Part shown: piece by piece, positions 27,511 through 36,256 of the stretch
How the letters are laid out: each line of letters starts with the position of its first letter
Numbering within the stretch: the first letter of the stretch is position 1
Assembly (NCBI RefSeq): GCF_000717345.1
Contig: NZ_JNZA01000031.1
Span: forward strand, 1 to 64,000
From: Streptomyces lydicus
GTDB lineage: Bacteria; Actinomycetota; Actinomycetes; Streptomycetales; Streptomycetaceae
Length of the DNA: 64,000 bases
Direction of reading: 5' to 3'
Program-made: the position numbers and the translations under genes
Notes under the pieces: generated by a model
Told to the model about the DNA's origin: nothing
The model's database searches: none
The model's input: the letters and a program-made list of their open reading frames with translations, nothing else

Positions 27511-28704
27511 ATGACTCCCACCACGGCTTCGGCCGAAGCACTGGCCCCCCTCCCCGAGCAGGCCGACGTCGTGATCATCGGCGGCGGCGTCATCGGGGCG
27601 AGCATCGCGTTCCACCTCGCCGAGGCGGGCGTCGCCCGCGTCCTCCTGCTGGAGCGCGACCACCCCGCGTCCGGCTCGTCCGGCAAACCCCTCGGCGGCG
27701 TCCGCGCCCAGTTCTCCGACCCGCTCAACATCCGGCTCGGCCTGCGCAGTCTGGACGCCTGGCGGGACTTCGCCCGGCGGCCCGGCGCCGACGTCGGCCT
27801 CACCCCGGTCGGCTACCTCTTCCTCCTCGGCGACGACCGCGAACTGGCCACCTTCACCGAGGGGGTGCACACCCAGAACGCCCACGGCGTGCCCAGCCGC
27901 CTGCTCACCCCGCGCGCCGCCCACGCCCTGTGCCCCTACCTCGACCCGGCCGGCATCGTCGCCGCCGCCTGGTCACCCACCGACGGCTACGCGCTGCCCG
28001 GCGCCGCGGTCACCGGCTACCTGGGCGCGGCCCGCCGGCTCGGCGCGACCGTCCGCAGCCACTGCCCGGTCACCGCCCTCGACACCGCCGACGGCGCGCT
28101 GCGGGCGGTCCGCACCCCGCACGGCACCGTCCGCACCGACACCGTCATCTGCTGCGCCGGCGCCTGGTCCGGTGCCATCGGCGCGATGGCCGGCGTCGAC
28201 CTGCCCGTCACCCCGCTGCGCCGGCAGATCGCCTTCACCGGCCCGCTGCGCCCGGCCCCGCCCCGCATCCCCTTCACCCTCGACTTCGACTCCACCCTCT
28301 ACTTCCACGACGACGGCGCCGGCGGACTGCTGATGGGCTTCTCCGACCCCCGCCAACAGCCGGGATTCGGACGGGACTTCACCCGCGAGTGGCTGGACCC
28401 GTTCCGCGCCGCCGCGGCCCGCCGGGCGCCGGAGCTGGCCCGCCTTCCGGTCGTCGGCGGCTGGGCCGGCCTCTACGAGATGACCCCCGACCGCAACGCG
28501 CTCATCGGCGAGGCCGCCCGCCCCGGCCGGTTCCTCTACGCCACCGGCTTCTCCGGCCACGGCTTCCTCCAGGCCCCCGCCGTGGGAGAGCTGGTCCGCG
28601 ACCTCTACCTCGGCCGCGAACCGTTCCTCGACATCGGTCCGCTCGCCGCCACCCGCTTCGACGGCGAGGCCCACGCGGCCCGGCCCGAGGCCCACATCAT
28701 CTGA
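27511..28704 (+). CDS. FAD-dependent amine oxidase (DAO fold), probable pipecolate or aminoadipate-pathway oxidase
   Basis: A 397-residue flavoprotein: VVIIGGGVIGASIAFHLAEAG is the FAD motif, and GGWAGLYEMTPDRNALIG plus YATGFSGHGFLQAPAVGELV are hallmarks of the DAO/sarcosine-oxidase family. In the same operon are HglS-type 2-oxoadipate dioxygenase/decarboxylase and an aminoadipate-semialdehyde-type ALDH, so by analogy with Pseudomonas AmaA it probably oxidises L-pipecolate. Sarcosine or proline-like amines remain possible. The ATG at 27511 is preceded by GGGAAGG. Confidence 0.75.
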   Translation: MTPTTASAEALAPLPEQADVVIIGGGVIGASIAFHLAEAGVARVLLLERDHPASGSSGKPLGGVRAQFSDPLNIRLGLRSLDAWRDFARRPGADVGLTPVGYLFLLGDDRELATFTEGVHTQNAHGVPSRLLTPRAAHALCPYLDPAGIVAAAWSPTDGYALPGAAVTGYLGAARRLGATVRSHCPVTALDTADGALRAVRTPHGTVRTDTVICCAGAWSGAIGAMAGVDLPVTPLRRQIAFTGPLRPAPPRIPFTLDFDSTLYFHDDGAGGLLMGFSDPRQQPGFGRDFTREWLDPFRAAAARRAPELARLPVVGGWAGLYEMTPDRNALIGEAARPGRFLYATGFSGHGFLQAPAVGELVRDLYLGREPFLDIGPLAATRFDGEAHAARPEAHII

Positions 28705-28740
28705 CCCCCACCCGCCCGCCACCCCGCCCCGGAGCTGCGT

Positions 28741-30180
28741 ATGGTCCCCACCTGGCAACTGCGCGCCGCGTTCGCCCAGCGGCTGTCCGCCATGTACGGC
28801 ACCGAAGTCCCCGCGTACACCACGCTGCTGGAGGTCGCCGGACAGGTCAACGACGAGGTCGCCGCCCGCGACCCGGACGCCGCCCGGTTCGGCAGCATCG
28901 ACCGGGTCACCGCCGAGCGCCACGGCGCCATCCGGGTCGGCACCCCGGAGGAACTCCGGCAGGCCGCCCAGATCTTCGCCGCGCTCGGCATGCACCCGGT
29001 CGGCTTCTACGACCTGCGGGACGGGGAGGGCGCGGTACCCGTCGTCTCCACCGCTTTCCGGCCGACCGACCCCGACGAACTGGACCGCAACCCCTTCCGG
29101 GTCTTCACCTCGCTGCTGACCACCGGCGACCGCCGCTTCTTCGACCCGGACCTGGAAGCCCGGCTCGACGCCTTCCTCGCCCGCCGGCAGCTCTTCCCGC
29201 CCGAACTCCTCCGCCTCGCCGAACGCGCCGAGGCGGACGCCGGACTCCCCGCCGACCAGGCCGAACGCTTCCTGACGCAGGCGGTCGCCGCGTTCGAACT
29301 CTCCCCGGAGCCCGTCGACCGCGCCTGGTACGCCGAACTGGAACGGGTCTCCGCCGTCGCCGCCGACATCGGGGGAGTCGCGGCCACCCACATCAACCAC
29401 CTCACCCCGCGCGTCCTGGACATTGACGCCCTCTACCGCCGGATGGGCGAGCGCGGCATCACCATGATCGACCGGATCCAGGGGCCACCCCGCTGGGACG
29501 GCCCCGACGTCCTGCTGCGCCAGACCTCCTTCCGGGCGCTGGCCGAGACCCGCGCCTTCCGCGAGCCCGACGGCAGCGTCACGCCCGGCTCGCTACGGGT
29601 CCGCTTCGGCGAGGTCGAGGCGCGCGGCGTCGCCCTGACCCGTGCGGGCCGGGCACGCTACGACCACCTCATGGCCGAGACGGACCGCCGGATGGCGCTG
29701 CGCCCCGACGCCGACCGGCAGGAGACCGCCCGCAGCCTGTGGCAACGGGGCTTCCCCGGCTCCGAACACCAACTCGCCGTCAGCCACCAGGCGTTCTTCA
29801 CCTACCGCCCGGTGGCCGGGCGGCCCCGGGACGGCCGGTGCCCGCCCGCCGACCTGACCGGACTGCTCACCCACGGATGGCTCACCGCCCACCCCGTCGT
29901 CTACGAGGACTTCCTGCCCCGCTCCGCCGCCGGCATCTTTCGCTCCAACCTGACCGGCGAGGGCACCCGCGACGCCGACCTGGCAGGCACCCCGTTCGAC
30001 GCGCACCGCCTCGCCGAGGCCGTCGGGCGGCCGGTGCACGACCCGTTCACGCTCTACGCCCGGCAGCAGGATCGTTCGCTGCGGCAGGCGCTGTTCACGC
30101 TCCAGGCGGGCGCCGCGCTCCGCGCCCTGGACCACGGCGAACTGATCGACACCACACCGACCGGCCGAGGTGACCGGTAG
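28741..30180 (+). CDS. hglS: 2-oxoadipate dioxygenase/decarboxylase (HglS family, DUF1338)
   Basis: A 479-residue protein. THINHLTPRVLDIDALYRRM and RFGEVEARGVALTRAGRARY are signature blocks of the DUF1338/HglS family, whose characterised member turns 2-oxoadipate into D-2-hydroxyglutarate with Fe(II) and oxygen, the last unusual step of D-lysine breakdown. The His of THINH and the Glu of GEVEARG are candidate metal ligands. The gap to the oxidase is 36 bases, so they share a transcript. Length matches the family (about 460-480). Confidence 0.85.
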   Translation: MVPTWQLRAAFAQRLSAMYGTEVPAYTTLLEVAGQVNDEVAARDPDAARFGSIDRVTAERHGAIRVGTPEELRQAAQIFAALGMHPVGFYDLRDGEGAVPVVSTAFRPTDPDELDRNPFRVFTSLLTTGDRRFFDPDLEARLDAFLARRQLFPPELLRLAERAEADAGLPADQAERFLTQAVAAFELSPEPVDRAWYAELERVSAVAADIGGVAATHINHLTPRVLDIDALYRRMGERGITMIDRIQGPPRWDGPDVLLRQTSFRALAETRAFREPDGSVTPGSLRVRFGEVEARGVALTRAGRARYDHLMAETDRRMALRPDADRQETARSLWQRGFPGSEHQLAVSHQAFFTYRPVAGRPRDGRCPPADLTGLLTHGWLTAHPVVYEDFLPRSAAGIFRSNLTGEGTRDADLAGTPFDAHRLAEAVGRPVHDPFTLYARQQDRSLRQALFTLQAGAALRALDHGELIDTTPTGRGDR

Positions 30181-30318
30181 CGAACCGACCGGCACCGCAC
30201 CCGGCACCACCACCGCGGACCGCCCGTGACCTTCGAGCCCTGACCGTCCGACCCCGACCGCCACCCGCCACCGGACACCCGTCACCCGTCACCCGCCACC
30301 CGACCCGAGGAGCCCGAC

Positions 30319-31779
30319 ATGCCCGCCGCCCCCCCCCCCCCCCCCCCCCCCCCGCCCCCCCCCCCCCCCCCCCCCCCCGGCCCCCCCCCCCCCCCCCCCG
30401 GCGCCCGCCCCCCCCACGCGGCGATCGCCGAGGCGCACCGCACGTTCCAGGACTGGCGCACCGTGCCCGCCCCGCGCCGCGGCGCACTGGTCAAACGGCT
30501 CGGGGAACTCCTCGCCGCCCACCGGGAGGACCTCGCCGACCTCGTCACCATCGAGGCCGGCAAGATCCGCTCCGAGGCGCTCGGCGAGGTCCAGGAGATG
30601 ATCGACATCTGCGACTTCGCGGTGGGCCTGTCCCGCCAGCTCTACGGGCGCACCATCGCCGGCGAACGCCCCGGCCACCGGCTCTCCGAGAGCTGGCACC
30701 CGCTCGGCGTGGTCGGTGTCGTCTCCGCCTTCAACTTCCCGGTCGCCGTGTGGTCCTGGAACACCGCCGTCGCCCTGGTCTGCGGCGACACCGTGGTGTG
30801 GAAGCCGTCGGAGCTGACCCCGCTCACCGCCCTGGCCTGCGACGGACTGCTCGCCCGGGCCGCCGCCGACGTGGCCGCGCCGGCAGGGGTGCACCGGCTG
30901 CTGCTCGGCGCCCGGGAGTGCGGCCGGCGGCTGGTCGACGACCCCCGGGTGGCGCTGGTCAGCGCGACCGGCTCGGTCGCCATGGGCCGGCAGGTCGCGC
31001 CCCGGGTGGCGGCCCGCTTCGGCCGCTGCCTGCTCGAACTCGGCGGCAACAACGCCGCCGTGGTCACCCCCTCCGCCGACCTCGACCTCACCGTCCGCGG
31101 CATCGTCTTCTCCGCCGCCGGCACCGCCGGCCAGCGCTGCACCACGCTGCGCCGGCTGATCGTCCACGAGGACATCGCCGACCGCCTCCTGGAGCGCGTC
31201 GTGCACGCCTACGGGCAGCTGCCGCTGGGCGACCCGTTCGACCCGGCCACGCTCGTCGGCCCGCTCGTCAACCCGGCCGCCCACACGGCGATGTCCGAGG
31301 CGCTGGCCGCCGCGCAGCGCGCCGGCGGCAAGCTGCTGACCGGCGGTGAGCGGTGCCTGGCGGACGCCGCGCCGGACGCCGCCTACGTCCGGCCGGCGGT
31401 CGTCCGGATGCCCGAACAGACCGACATCGTCCGCACCGAGACCTTCGCGCCCATCCTGTACGCCCTGACCTACCGCACCCTCGACGAGGCCGTCGCCCTG
31501 AACAACGACGTCCCGCAGGGCCTGTCCTCCAGCATCTTCACCGGTGACCTGCGCGAAGCCGAACGCTTCCTCGCCGCCGACGGCTCCGACTGCGGCATCA
31601 CCAACGTCAACATCGGCACGTCGGGCGCGGAGATCGGCGGTGCCTTCGGCGGCGAGAAGGAGACCGGCGGCGGCCGGGAGTCCGGTTCCGACGCGTGGCG
31701 CGCCTACATGCGCCGCGCCACCAACACCGTCAACTACTCCGCCGACCTCCCGCTCGCCCAGGGCGTCAACTTCCTCTGA
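30319..31779 (+). CDS. Aldehyde dehydrogenase (2-aminoadipate semialdehyde type), N-terminus corrupted by poly-C
   Basis: A 486-residue ALDH. From AEAHRTFQDWRTVPAPRRGALV onward it fits ALDH7/AmaB enzymes: GVVGVVSAFNFPVAVWSWN, LELGGNNA (catalytic Glu) and TAGQRCTTLRRLIVHE (catalytic Cys). With the oxidase and HglS it would oxidise 2-aminoadipate semialdehyde to 2-aminoadipate. The first about 33 codons are almost only Pro from cytosine runs; orthologues have an ordinary sequence of similar length there, so this segment is doubtful. The ATG at 30319 follows CCGAGGAG. Gap to hglS is 138 bases. Confidence 0.8.
   Translation: MPAAPPPPPPPPPPPPPPPPGPPPPPPGARPPHAAIAEAHRTFQDWRTVPAPRRGALVKRLGELLAAHREDLADLVTIEAGKIRSEALGEVQEMIDICDFAVGLSRQLYGRTIAGERPGHRLSESWHPLGVVGVVSAFNFPVAVWSWNTAVALVCGDTVVWKPSELTPLTALACDGLLARAAADVAAPAGVHRLLLGARECGRRLVDDPRVALVSATGSVAMGRQVAPRVAARFGRCLLELGGNNAAVVTPSADLDLTVRGIVFSAAGTAGQRCTTLRRLIVHEDIADRLLERVVHAYGQLPLGDPFDPATLVGPLVNPAAHTAMSEALAAAQRAGGKLLTGGERCLADAAPDAAYVRPAVVRMPEQTDIVRTETFAPILYALTYRTLDEAVALNNDVPQGLSSSIFTGDLREAERFLAADGSDCGITNVNIGTSGAEIGGAFGGEKETGGGRESGSDAWRAYMRRATNTVNYSADLPLAQGVNFL
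30329..30399 (+). repeat. Interrupted poly-C tract in the ALDH N-terminus
   Basis: Runs of 25, 24 and 19 C separated by G (30354) and GG (30379-30380). No other stretch in the window resembles it. Either a consensus artefact or a hypermutable homopolymer. Confidence 0.95.
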
Positions 31780-31786
31780 GGAACCG

Positions 31787-32542
31787 TCAGTTGGGCCGGC
31801 CGAGGTCCTGGACGAGGGTGGGGGAGGGGCGCGGGATCTCCCCGAAGTCCTCGTCGTCACCGTCCACCACAAGCCGGTTGATCACGTTCTCCAGGGCCGT
31901 CGGCAAGGTCGGGGCGAGCCCGCTGTGCCACTGCACGAGCAGGTTGTGCCGGGCCGCGTCCGGCAGCAACTGCCGCTCGTCGAACGCCGCCGCGGACCGG
32001 CGCTCCTCGTCGGGGGCGTGGGCCGCCTGCTCCCGCCAGTAGGCGGCGTCGCGGTACTCGCCGTTGCGGCGGTGCGAGAGATACAGGCAGTAGGCCGCGG
32101 TCCGGCTGCCGGCCCCCGCGCCGAAGTGCCACCAGAAGTGCGCCGCGTCGTCGCGCCCGGTGATGTGCAGCAAGCAGGCGAAGACCAACGCGCCCTCGGG
32201 GTCGATGTGGTGGTCGTTGACCAGCCGCTCCAGGCTGGCGGCGGCCGCCGCGGCGTTGACGACCAGCGCGCACGCCAGCTGGAGTTCATGGGTGGCCTCG
32301 TCGCGGGCGCTGGGGTAGGCGCTGGGCGCCCCCCGGTCGGTGCGGGCCGGCAGCACCGCCACCCCCGCGGCCTGCGCCGCGCCGGGCCGCGCGGGTCCGG
32401 CGGGCACTTCGAGACCGCCGAGTGCCCCCTTGTCGTCGAGATCGCAGAAACCGGCCAGGCCCTCGATGCCGGACACCGCGGCGGCGGCACTCAGCAGCGT
32501 CTCGACGGTCTCCCGGCGGCCGGCCGGACGGTGGTGCACCAT
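31787..32542 (-). CDS. Protein of unknown function coupled to a sigma-like gene
   Basis: A 251-residue soluble protein, starting three bases after the sigma-like stop with AGGGGGAACTG as a ribosome site. The C-terminal two thirds is alpha-helical, with ALVVNAAAAAASLERLVND and FACLLHITGRDDAAHFWWHF reminiscent of TPR-like helical repeats; the N-terminal 60 residues are less ordered. I know of sigma-factor neighbours of this kind in Streptomyces without assigned function; it could act as a partner or modulator of the sigma-like protein. Inference only. Confidence 0.65.
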   Translation of the reverse strand: MVHHRPAGRRETVETLLSAAAAVSGIEGLAGFCDLDDKGALGGLEVPAGPARPGAAQAAGVAVLPARTDRGAPSAYPSARDEATHELQLACALVVNAAAAAASLERLVNDHHIDPEGALVFACLLHITGRDDAAHFWWHFGAGAGSRTAAYCLYLSHRRNGEYRDAAYWREQAAHAPDEERRSAAAFDERQLLPDAARHNLLVQWHSGLAPTLPTALENVINRLVVDGDDEDFGEIPRPSPTLVQDLGRPN

Positions 32543-32545
32543 GGT

Positions 32546-33190
32546 TCAGTTCCCCCTGCAGTTTCCCTGATCGATGCCGAGCGCCGCGGCGAGCTTGCGC
32601 TTGCCGCGGCTCGCGTAGGAGCGGACGGAGACCTCGTCGACGCCGAGCAGCGCGCCGATCTGGGCGTCGCTGTAGCCGATGACGTGCCGCAGCACGATCA
32701 CGTCGCACTGCCGCTCCGGCAGTCTGGCGATGGCCGCGTAGAGACCCAACTGGCTCTCCAGCATGGCGAATTGCTGCTGGCACTCGCGCAACAGGGCCTG
32801 GGTGACGACGGCGAACGCGGCGGTCTCGGTGAGCGCGGTGGGCTGCTGGTGGTCGTAGAGCCACTCCACCACCCGCTCCTTGAGCACCGACCACGCGTAC
32901 GCCTCCACCGACGCCTGCCGCAGCGCGTGCGCCCACAGCTGCCCGAGCTGCTCGTAAGCCGCCAGCGTGACCTCGCGGGCCGCGGTCTCGCTGCCCGTGT
33001 GGAGGTAGGCGTACGTCAGCCACTTGCGGGCGTGCGTGGCGAGGAACGCCTCGAACGTTATGGACAGTTGCCGGTCGGACGAGACCGGTACGAAGGACCG
33101 GGGTGGGCAGCGGGCGAGTGCGGCTAACTCCGCAGTACGGGCGTGCGCCGGGGCGCACGCCGGCAGAAGTCGGTCCCGGTCTGCGCTCAC
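32546..33190 (-). CDS. ECF-like sigma factor / sigma-70 region 2 and 4 protein
   Basis: A 214-residue protein from the GTG at 33190, with GAGGA eight bases before it. The C-terminal HTH reads LPERQCDVIVLRHVIGYSDA followed by QIGALLGVDEVSVRSYASRG, a normal sigma region 4. The N-terminal half (FEAFLATHARKWLTYAYLHT) has the helix content of region 2 but poorly conserved DNA-melting residues. No anti-sigma factor follows; the downstream gene codes for an unknown protein in the same operon. It may be an atypical ECF factor or a transcription factor derived from one. Confidence 0.75.
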   Translation of the reverse strand: MSADRDRLLPACAPAHARTAELAALARCPPRSFVPVSSDRQLSITFEAFLATHARKWLTYAYLHTGSETAAREVTLAAYEQLGQLWAHALRQASVEAYAWSVLKERVVEWLYDHQQPTALTETAAFAVVTQALLRECQQQFAMLESQLGLYAAIARLPERQCDVIVLRHVIGYSDAQIGALLGVDEVSVRSYASRGKRKLAAALGIDQGNCRGN

Positions 33191-33251
33191 GAGCAGTCCT
33201 CGTTCCGTTTGCCGTGCACCGCTGACCGGGCCCCGAGGTGCCGGCGGCAGC

Positions 33252-33950
33252 GTGCTGGGCGTCTTCCCCGCCGCGCTGGTCGCCGCGCGCATCAACCGCG
33301 AGTTCATGCACCGGGCCACCCGCTTCCTGGCCGAAACCGGTCTGCGGCAGTTCCTCGACATCGGCACCGGCATCCCCACCGGCCCCAATCTCCACGACAT
33401 CGCCCAGGCCGTCGCCCCCGACGCCCGGGTCGTCTACACCGACAACGACCCCATCGTCCTCGCGCACGCCGCGGCCCTCCTGCTCAGCACGCCCGAGGGC
33501 CGCACCGCCTACGTCCAGGCCGATGTCACCGACCCCGAGGGCATCCTCGCCGCACCCCGGCTCCGCGACACCCTCGACCTGACCCGCCCGGTCGCGCTCA
33601 GCCTCAACGCCCTGATGCACTTCGTCACCGACGACGGCCGGGACCGGGCCCACGCCATCGTCGAAACCCTCAAGGCCGCACTCCCCAGCGGCTCCGTCCT
33701 CGCCATGACCCACGCCACGGCGGACTTCGACCCCGAGGCGATGCGGAAGATCAACGAGATCTACGCGGACGCCGGGACCGTCCTGCAGTTCCGCTCCCGC
33801 GCCGCCTTCCTCCGCTTCTTCGACGGCTGGGAGCTGCTCGACCCGGGCGTCACCCTCTCCCACCAGTGGCGCCCCGACCGCCCCGAGGACGCCACCCACG
33901 TCACCGACGCGGAGGCCGCCTGCTACGCGGGCCTGGCCCGCAAGCCCTGA
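33252..33950 (+). pseudogene. 5'-truncated SAM-dependent methyltransferase of the DUF574 type
   Basis: The last about 230 codons of a DUF574 S-adenosylmethionine methyltransferase: motif I FLDIGTGIPTGPNLHDIAQ, TDNDPIVLAHA and the late block FFDGWELLDPGVTL. Full-length relatives start about 45 residues earlier with SxARVYDYLLGGKDNF; here homology begins at VLGVFPAALVAARINREF, right after the divergent sigma-like gene start. The nearest in-frame start is the GTG at 33252 with no decent ribosome site. I take it as a remnant created at a recombination junction near 33240, though a short active protein is not excluded. Confidence 0.65.
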
Positions 33951-34027
33951 GCGGGAGGGCCGGCCGACGCGAAGCAGCCCCGCGCCTGCCGCCCGTGTCG
34001 CCGGCGGCCCCCCGACGCCCGCCGCGG

Positions 34028-34453
34028 TCACTCCTTCCGGTAGCCGTACGCCTCCCCGGCAGCCGCCGCGACCGCGTCCAGGTCCGCCCCCGTCGAGGCG
34101 GTCACCACCGCGGCCACCGCCCCCTCCACGAACGGCGCGTCCACCAGCCGCGAGCCCTCCGGGAGTTCGTCGCCCTCGGCGATCAGGGCTTTGACGGTCA
34201 GCACCGCGCTGCCCAGGTCGACCAGGAGCGCCACCCCGGCGCCACGGTCCACGCTCCGCGCCGCCTCGGCGATCAGCTCCGAACTCGTCCCCAGGCCACC
34301 GTCCGGCGTACCGCCCGCGGACGCCACCGGCGCCCCGGCAGCGGCCCCGGCCAGGCCGCGCGCCAGCGCCGCCACCGAGTCGGCGACCGGGCCGCTGTGC
34401 GACACCAGCACCACCCCGACCAGCGACTCGCCGGCCGCGTCCGCCGCGCTCAC
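34028..34453 (-). CDS. dhaM: Dihydroxyacetone kinase phosphotransferase subunit DhaM (EIIA-Man-like only)
   Basis: A 141-residue single-domain subunit. VGVVLVSHSG carries the phosphorylated His19 and is followed by ALARGLAGAAAGAPV, the EIIA-mannose fold. It accepts phosphate from HPr and passes it to DhaL-ADP. Escherichia coli DhaM has extra HPr and EI-like domains; here only the EIIA part exists. It overlaps dhaL by ATGA. Glycerol/dihydroxyacetone metabolism, cytoplasmic. Confidence 0.9.
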   Translation of the reverse strand: MSAADAAGESLVGVVLVSHSGPVADSVAALARGLAGAAAGAPVASAGGTPDGGLGTSSELIAEAARSVDRGAGVALLVDLGSAVLTVKALIAEGDELPEGSRLVDAPFVEGAVAAVVTASTGADLDAVAAAAGEAYGYRKE

Positions 34454-35061
34454 TTCGCCACCTCCGCGAGCGCCGCGAGCAGCAGCGCCGACGAGGCCGC
34501 ACCCGGATCCTCGTGCCCGATGCTGCGCTCGCCCAGATAGCTGGCCCTGCCCTTCCTGGCCTGCAGCGGTACGGTCGCCACCGCACCTTCCTGCGCCGCC
34601 GTGGCCGCCGCCTCGAACGAGGTCTCCAGCGCCGCCACCCCCGGCACCAGCGCGTCGAGCATCGTCTTGTCACCGGGCGCCGACCCGCCGAGCTGGCCCA
34701 CCGCGTCCACCCCGGCGCTGAGCCCGGCCCGCAGCTCCTCCGCCGACACCTGCGCGGCGTCGCCCAGCGCCTTCCCGGTCCGCCGCAGCAGCGTCCCGTA
34801 CAGCGGCCCGGCCGCTCCGCCCACACTTGAGATCAGCTGCCGCCCGGCCGCGGTCAGCACGGCGCCGGGCGTTTCCGGGGCCTCGCCCTCGGTCACCGCC
34901 TTCACCACGGCCGCGAATCCCCGCTGCATGTTGGTGCCGTGGTCGGCGTCACCGATGGCCGAATCCAGCTCGGTGAGCCGCTCCGCCTCCCGGTCGACGG
35001 CGGCGGCCGCGGCCGTCATCCAGCGTACGAAGAACGCGGCATCCAGGGCCGTTTCGGACAC
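34450..35061 (-). CDS. dhaL: Dihydroxyacetone kinase subunit DhaL (ADP-binding)
   Basis: A 203-residue protein. LDSAIGDADHGTNMQRG gives the Mg-ADP-holding aspartates D33, D38 and D40. SSVGGAAGPLYGTLL is the conserved glycine-rich block. The C-terminus GRASYLGERSIGHEDPGA is typical. It carries permanently bound ADP as a phosphate relay between DhaM and DhaK. It lies between dhaK (202-base gap) and dhaM (four-base overlap). Confidence 0.9.
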   Translation of the reverse strand: MSETALDAAFFVRWMTAAAAAVDREAERLTELDSAIGDADHGTNMQRGFAAVVKAVTEGEAPETPGAVLTAAGRQLISSVGGAAGPLYGTLLRRTGKALGDAAQVSAEELRAGLSAGVDAVGQLGGSAPGDKTMLDALVPGVAALETSFEAAATAAQEGAVATVPLQARKGRASYLGERSIGHEDPGAASSALLLAALAEVAK

Positions 35062-35263
35062 GGGCTACTCTCCTTCGGTCGTGAGCTCATTGATCGACGA
35101 TGCCGGCACTGCTTCCCCGCCGGGCACCGGACGAACCCCGGACACCGGGCGAACCCCGCACCCCGGTGGATGCCGGCAGGGCCCTGGTCCGGACCGGGGC
35201 GCCGGCCGGCCCCGGCTGCCGGCGGACGGACGCCCGGAACGGCTCCCCGGGCGCCGACGGGCC

Positions 35264-36256
35264 TCACCGTCCCCAGCGGAGCCCGGCCGTCTCCACCGGT
35301 GCGTCCCACAACCGCAGCAGCTCCCCGTCCACCTGGCACAGCGTCACCGAGACGCCCGCCATGTCCAGCGACGTCACATAGTTCCCGACGAGCGTACGGG
35401 CCACCGCCACGTCCCGCTCGTCCAGCACCCGGCGCACCTCCGCATTGAACCCGTACAGCTCCAGCAGCGGCGTGGCCCCCATGCCGTTCACCAGCACCAG
35501 GACCGGCAGCCGCGGATCCAGGTCCTCCAGTACCGCGTCCACCGCGACGTCCGCGATCTCGTGCGACGTCATCATCGCGCGCCGCTCCCGCCCCGGCTCA
35601 CCGTGGATCCCGACCCCCAACTCCAGCTCACCGGCCGGAAGATCGAACGTCGGGCTGCCCTTGGCCGGCGTCGAACAGGCGCTGAGCGCCACCCCGAAGC
35701 TGCGCGAGGACTCCACCACCTGCCGCGCCAGCGCCTCCACCCGCTCCAGCGGCATCCCCTCCTCGGCCGCCGCCCCGGCGATCTTCTCCACGAACAGCGT
35801 CGCCCCCGTGCCGCGCCGCCCCGCCGTGAACGTCGAGTCATTCACCGCCACATCGTCATTGACCAGCACACTGGCGACCTGGATGCCCTCGTCCTCCGCC
35901 AGCTCCGCCGCCATCTGGAAGTTCAGCACGTCCCCCGTGTAGTTCTTCACCACGAACAGCACGCCCTTACCGCTGTCCACGGCCGCCGCGGCCCGCACCA
36001 TCTGATCCGGCACCGGCGAGGTGAACACCTCCCCGGGGCACGCCGCGTCCAGCATCCCCGGCCCGACGAACCCCCCGTGCAGCGGCTCGTGCCCGCTCCC
36101 GCCCCCGGACACCAGCGCCACCTTGTCCGCCACCGGCGCGTCCCGCCGCACGATCACCCGGTTCTCGGCGTCCACCACCAGTTCCGGGTGCGCCGCGGCC
36201 ATCCCGCGCAACGCGTCGGCGACCACGGTCTCGGCAACGTTGATCAACATCTTCAT
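35264..36256 (-). CDS. dhaK: Dihydroxyacetone kinase subunit DhaK (substrate-binding)
   Basis: A 330-residue protein with SGGGSGHEPLH and GVGIHGEPG, where His218 forms the covalent hemiaminal link with dihydroxyacetone, the same number as in E. coli DhaK. The ATG at 36256 is preceded by AGGAGG five bases upstream. First gene of dhaKLM; the 202 bases between dhaK and dhaL hold no gene I can support. It phosphorylates dihydroxyacetone to DHAP. Confidence 0.9.
   Translation of the reverse strand: MKMLINVAETVVADALRGMAAAHPELVVDAENRVIVRRDAPVADKVALVSGGGSGHEPLHGGFVGPGMLDAACPGEVFTSPVPDQMVRAAAAVDSGKGVLFVVKNYTGDVLNFQMAAELAEDEGIQVASVLVNDDVAVNDSTFTAGRRGTGATLFVEKIAGAAAEEGMPLERVEALARQVVESSRSFGVALSACSTPAKGSPTFDLPAGELELGVGIHGEPGRERRAMMTSHEIADVAVDAVLEDLDPRLPVLVLVNGMGATPLLELYGFNAEVRRVLDERDVAVARTLVGNYVTSLDMAGVSVTLCQVDGELLRLWDAPVETAGLRWGR

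Noticed and set aside
30319-30420. Phase-variable poly-C as the primary explanation
   Set aside because: The tract has replaced conserved coding sequence rather than being inserted, so an artefact is more likely; kept only as an alternative.
32286-34826. Minus-strand frame of 846 codons over dhaL, the methyltransferase remnant and the sigma-like gene
   Set aside because: Crosses several genes in the wrong frame and has no domain.
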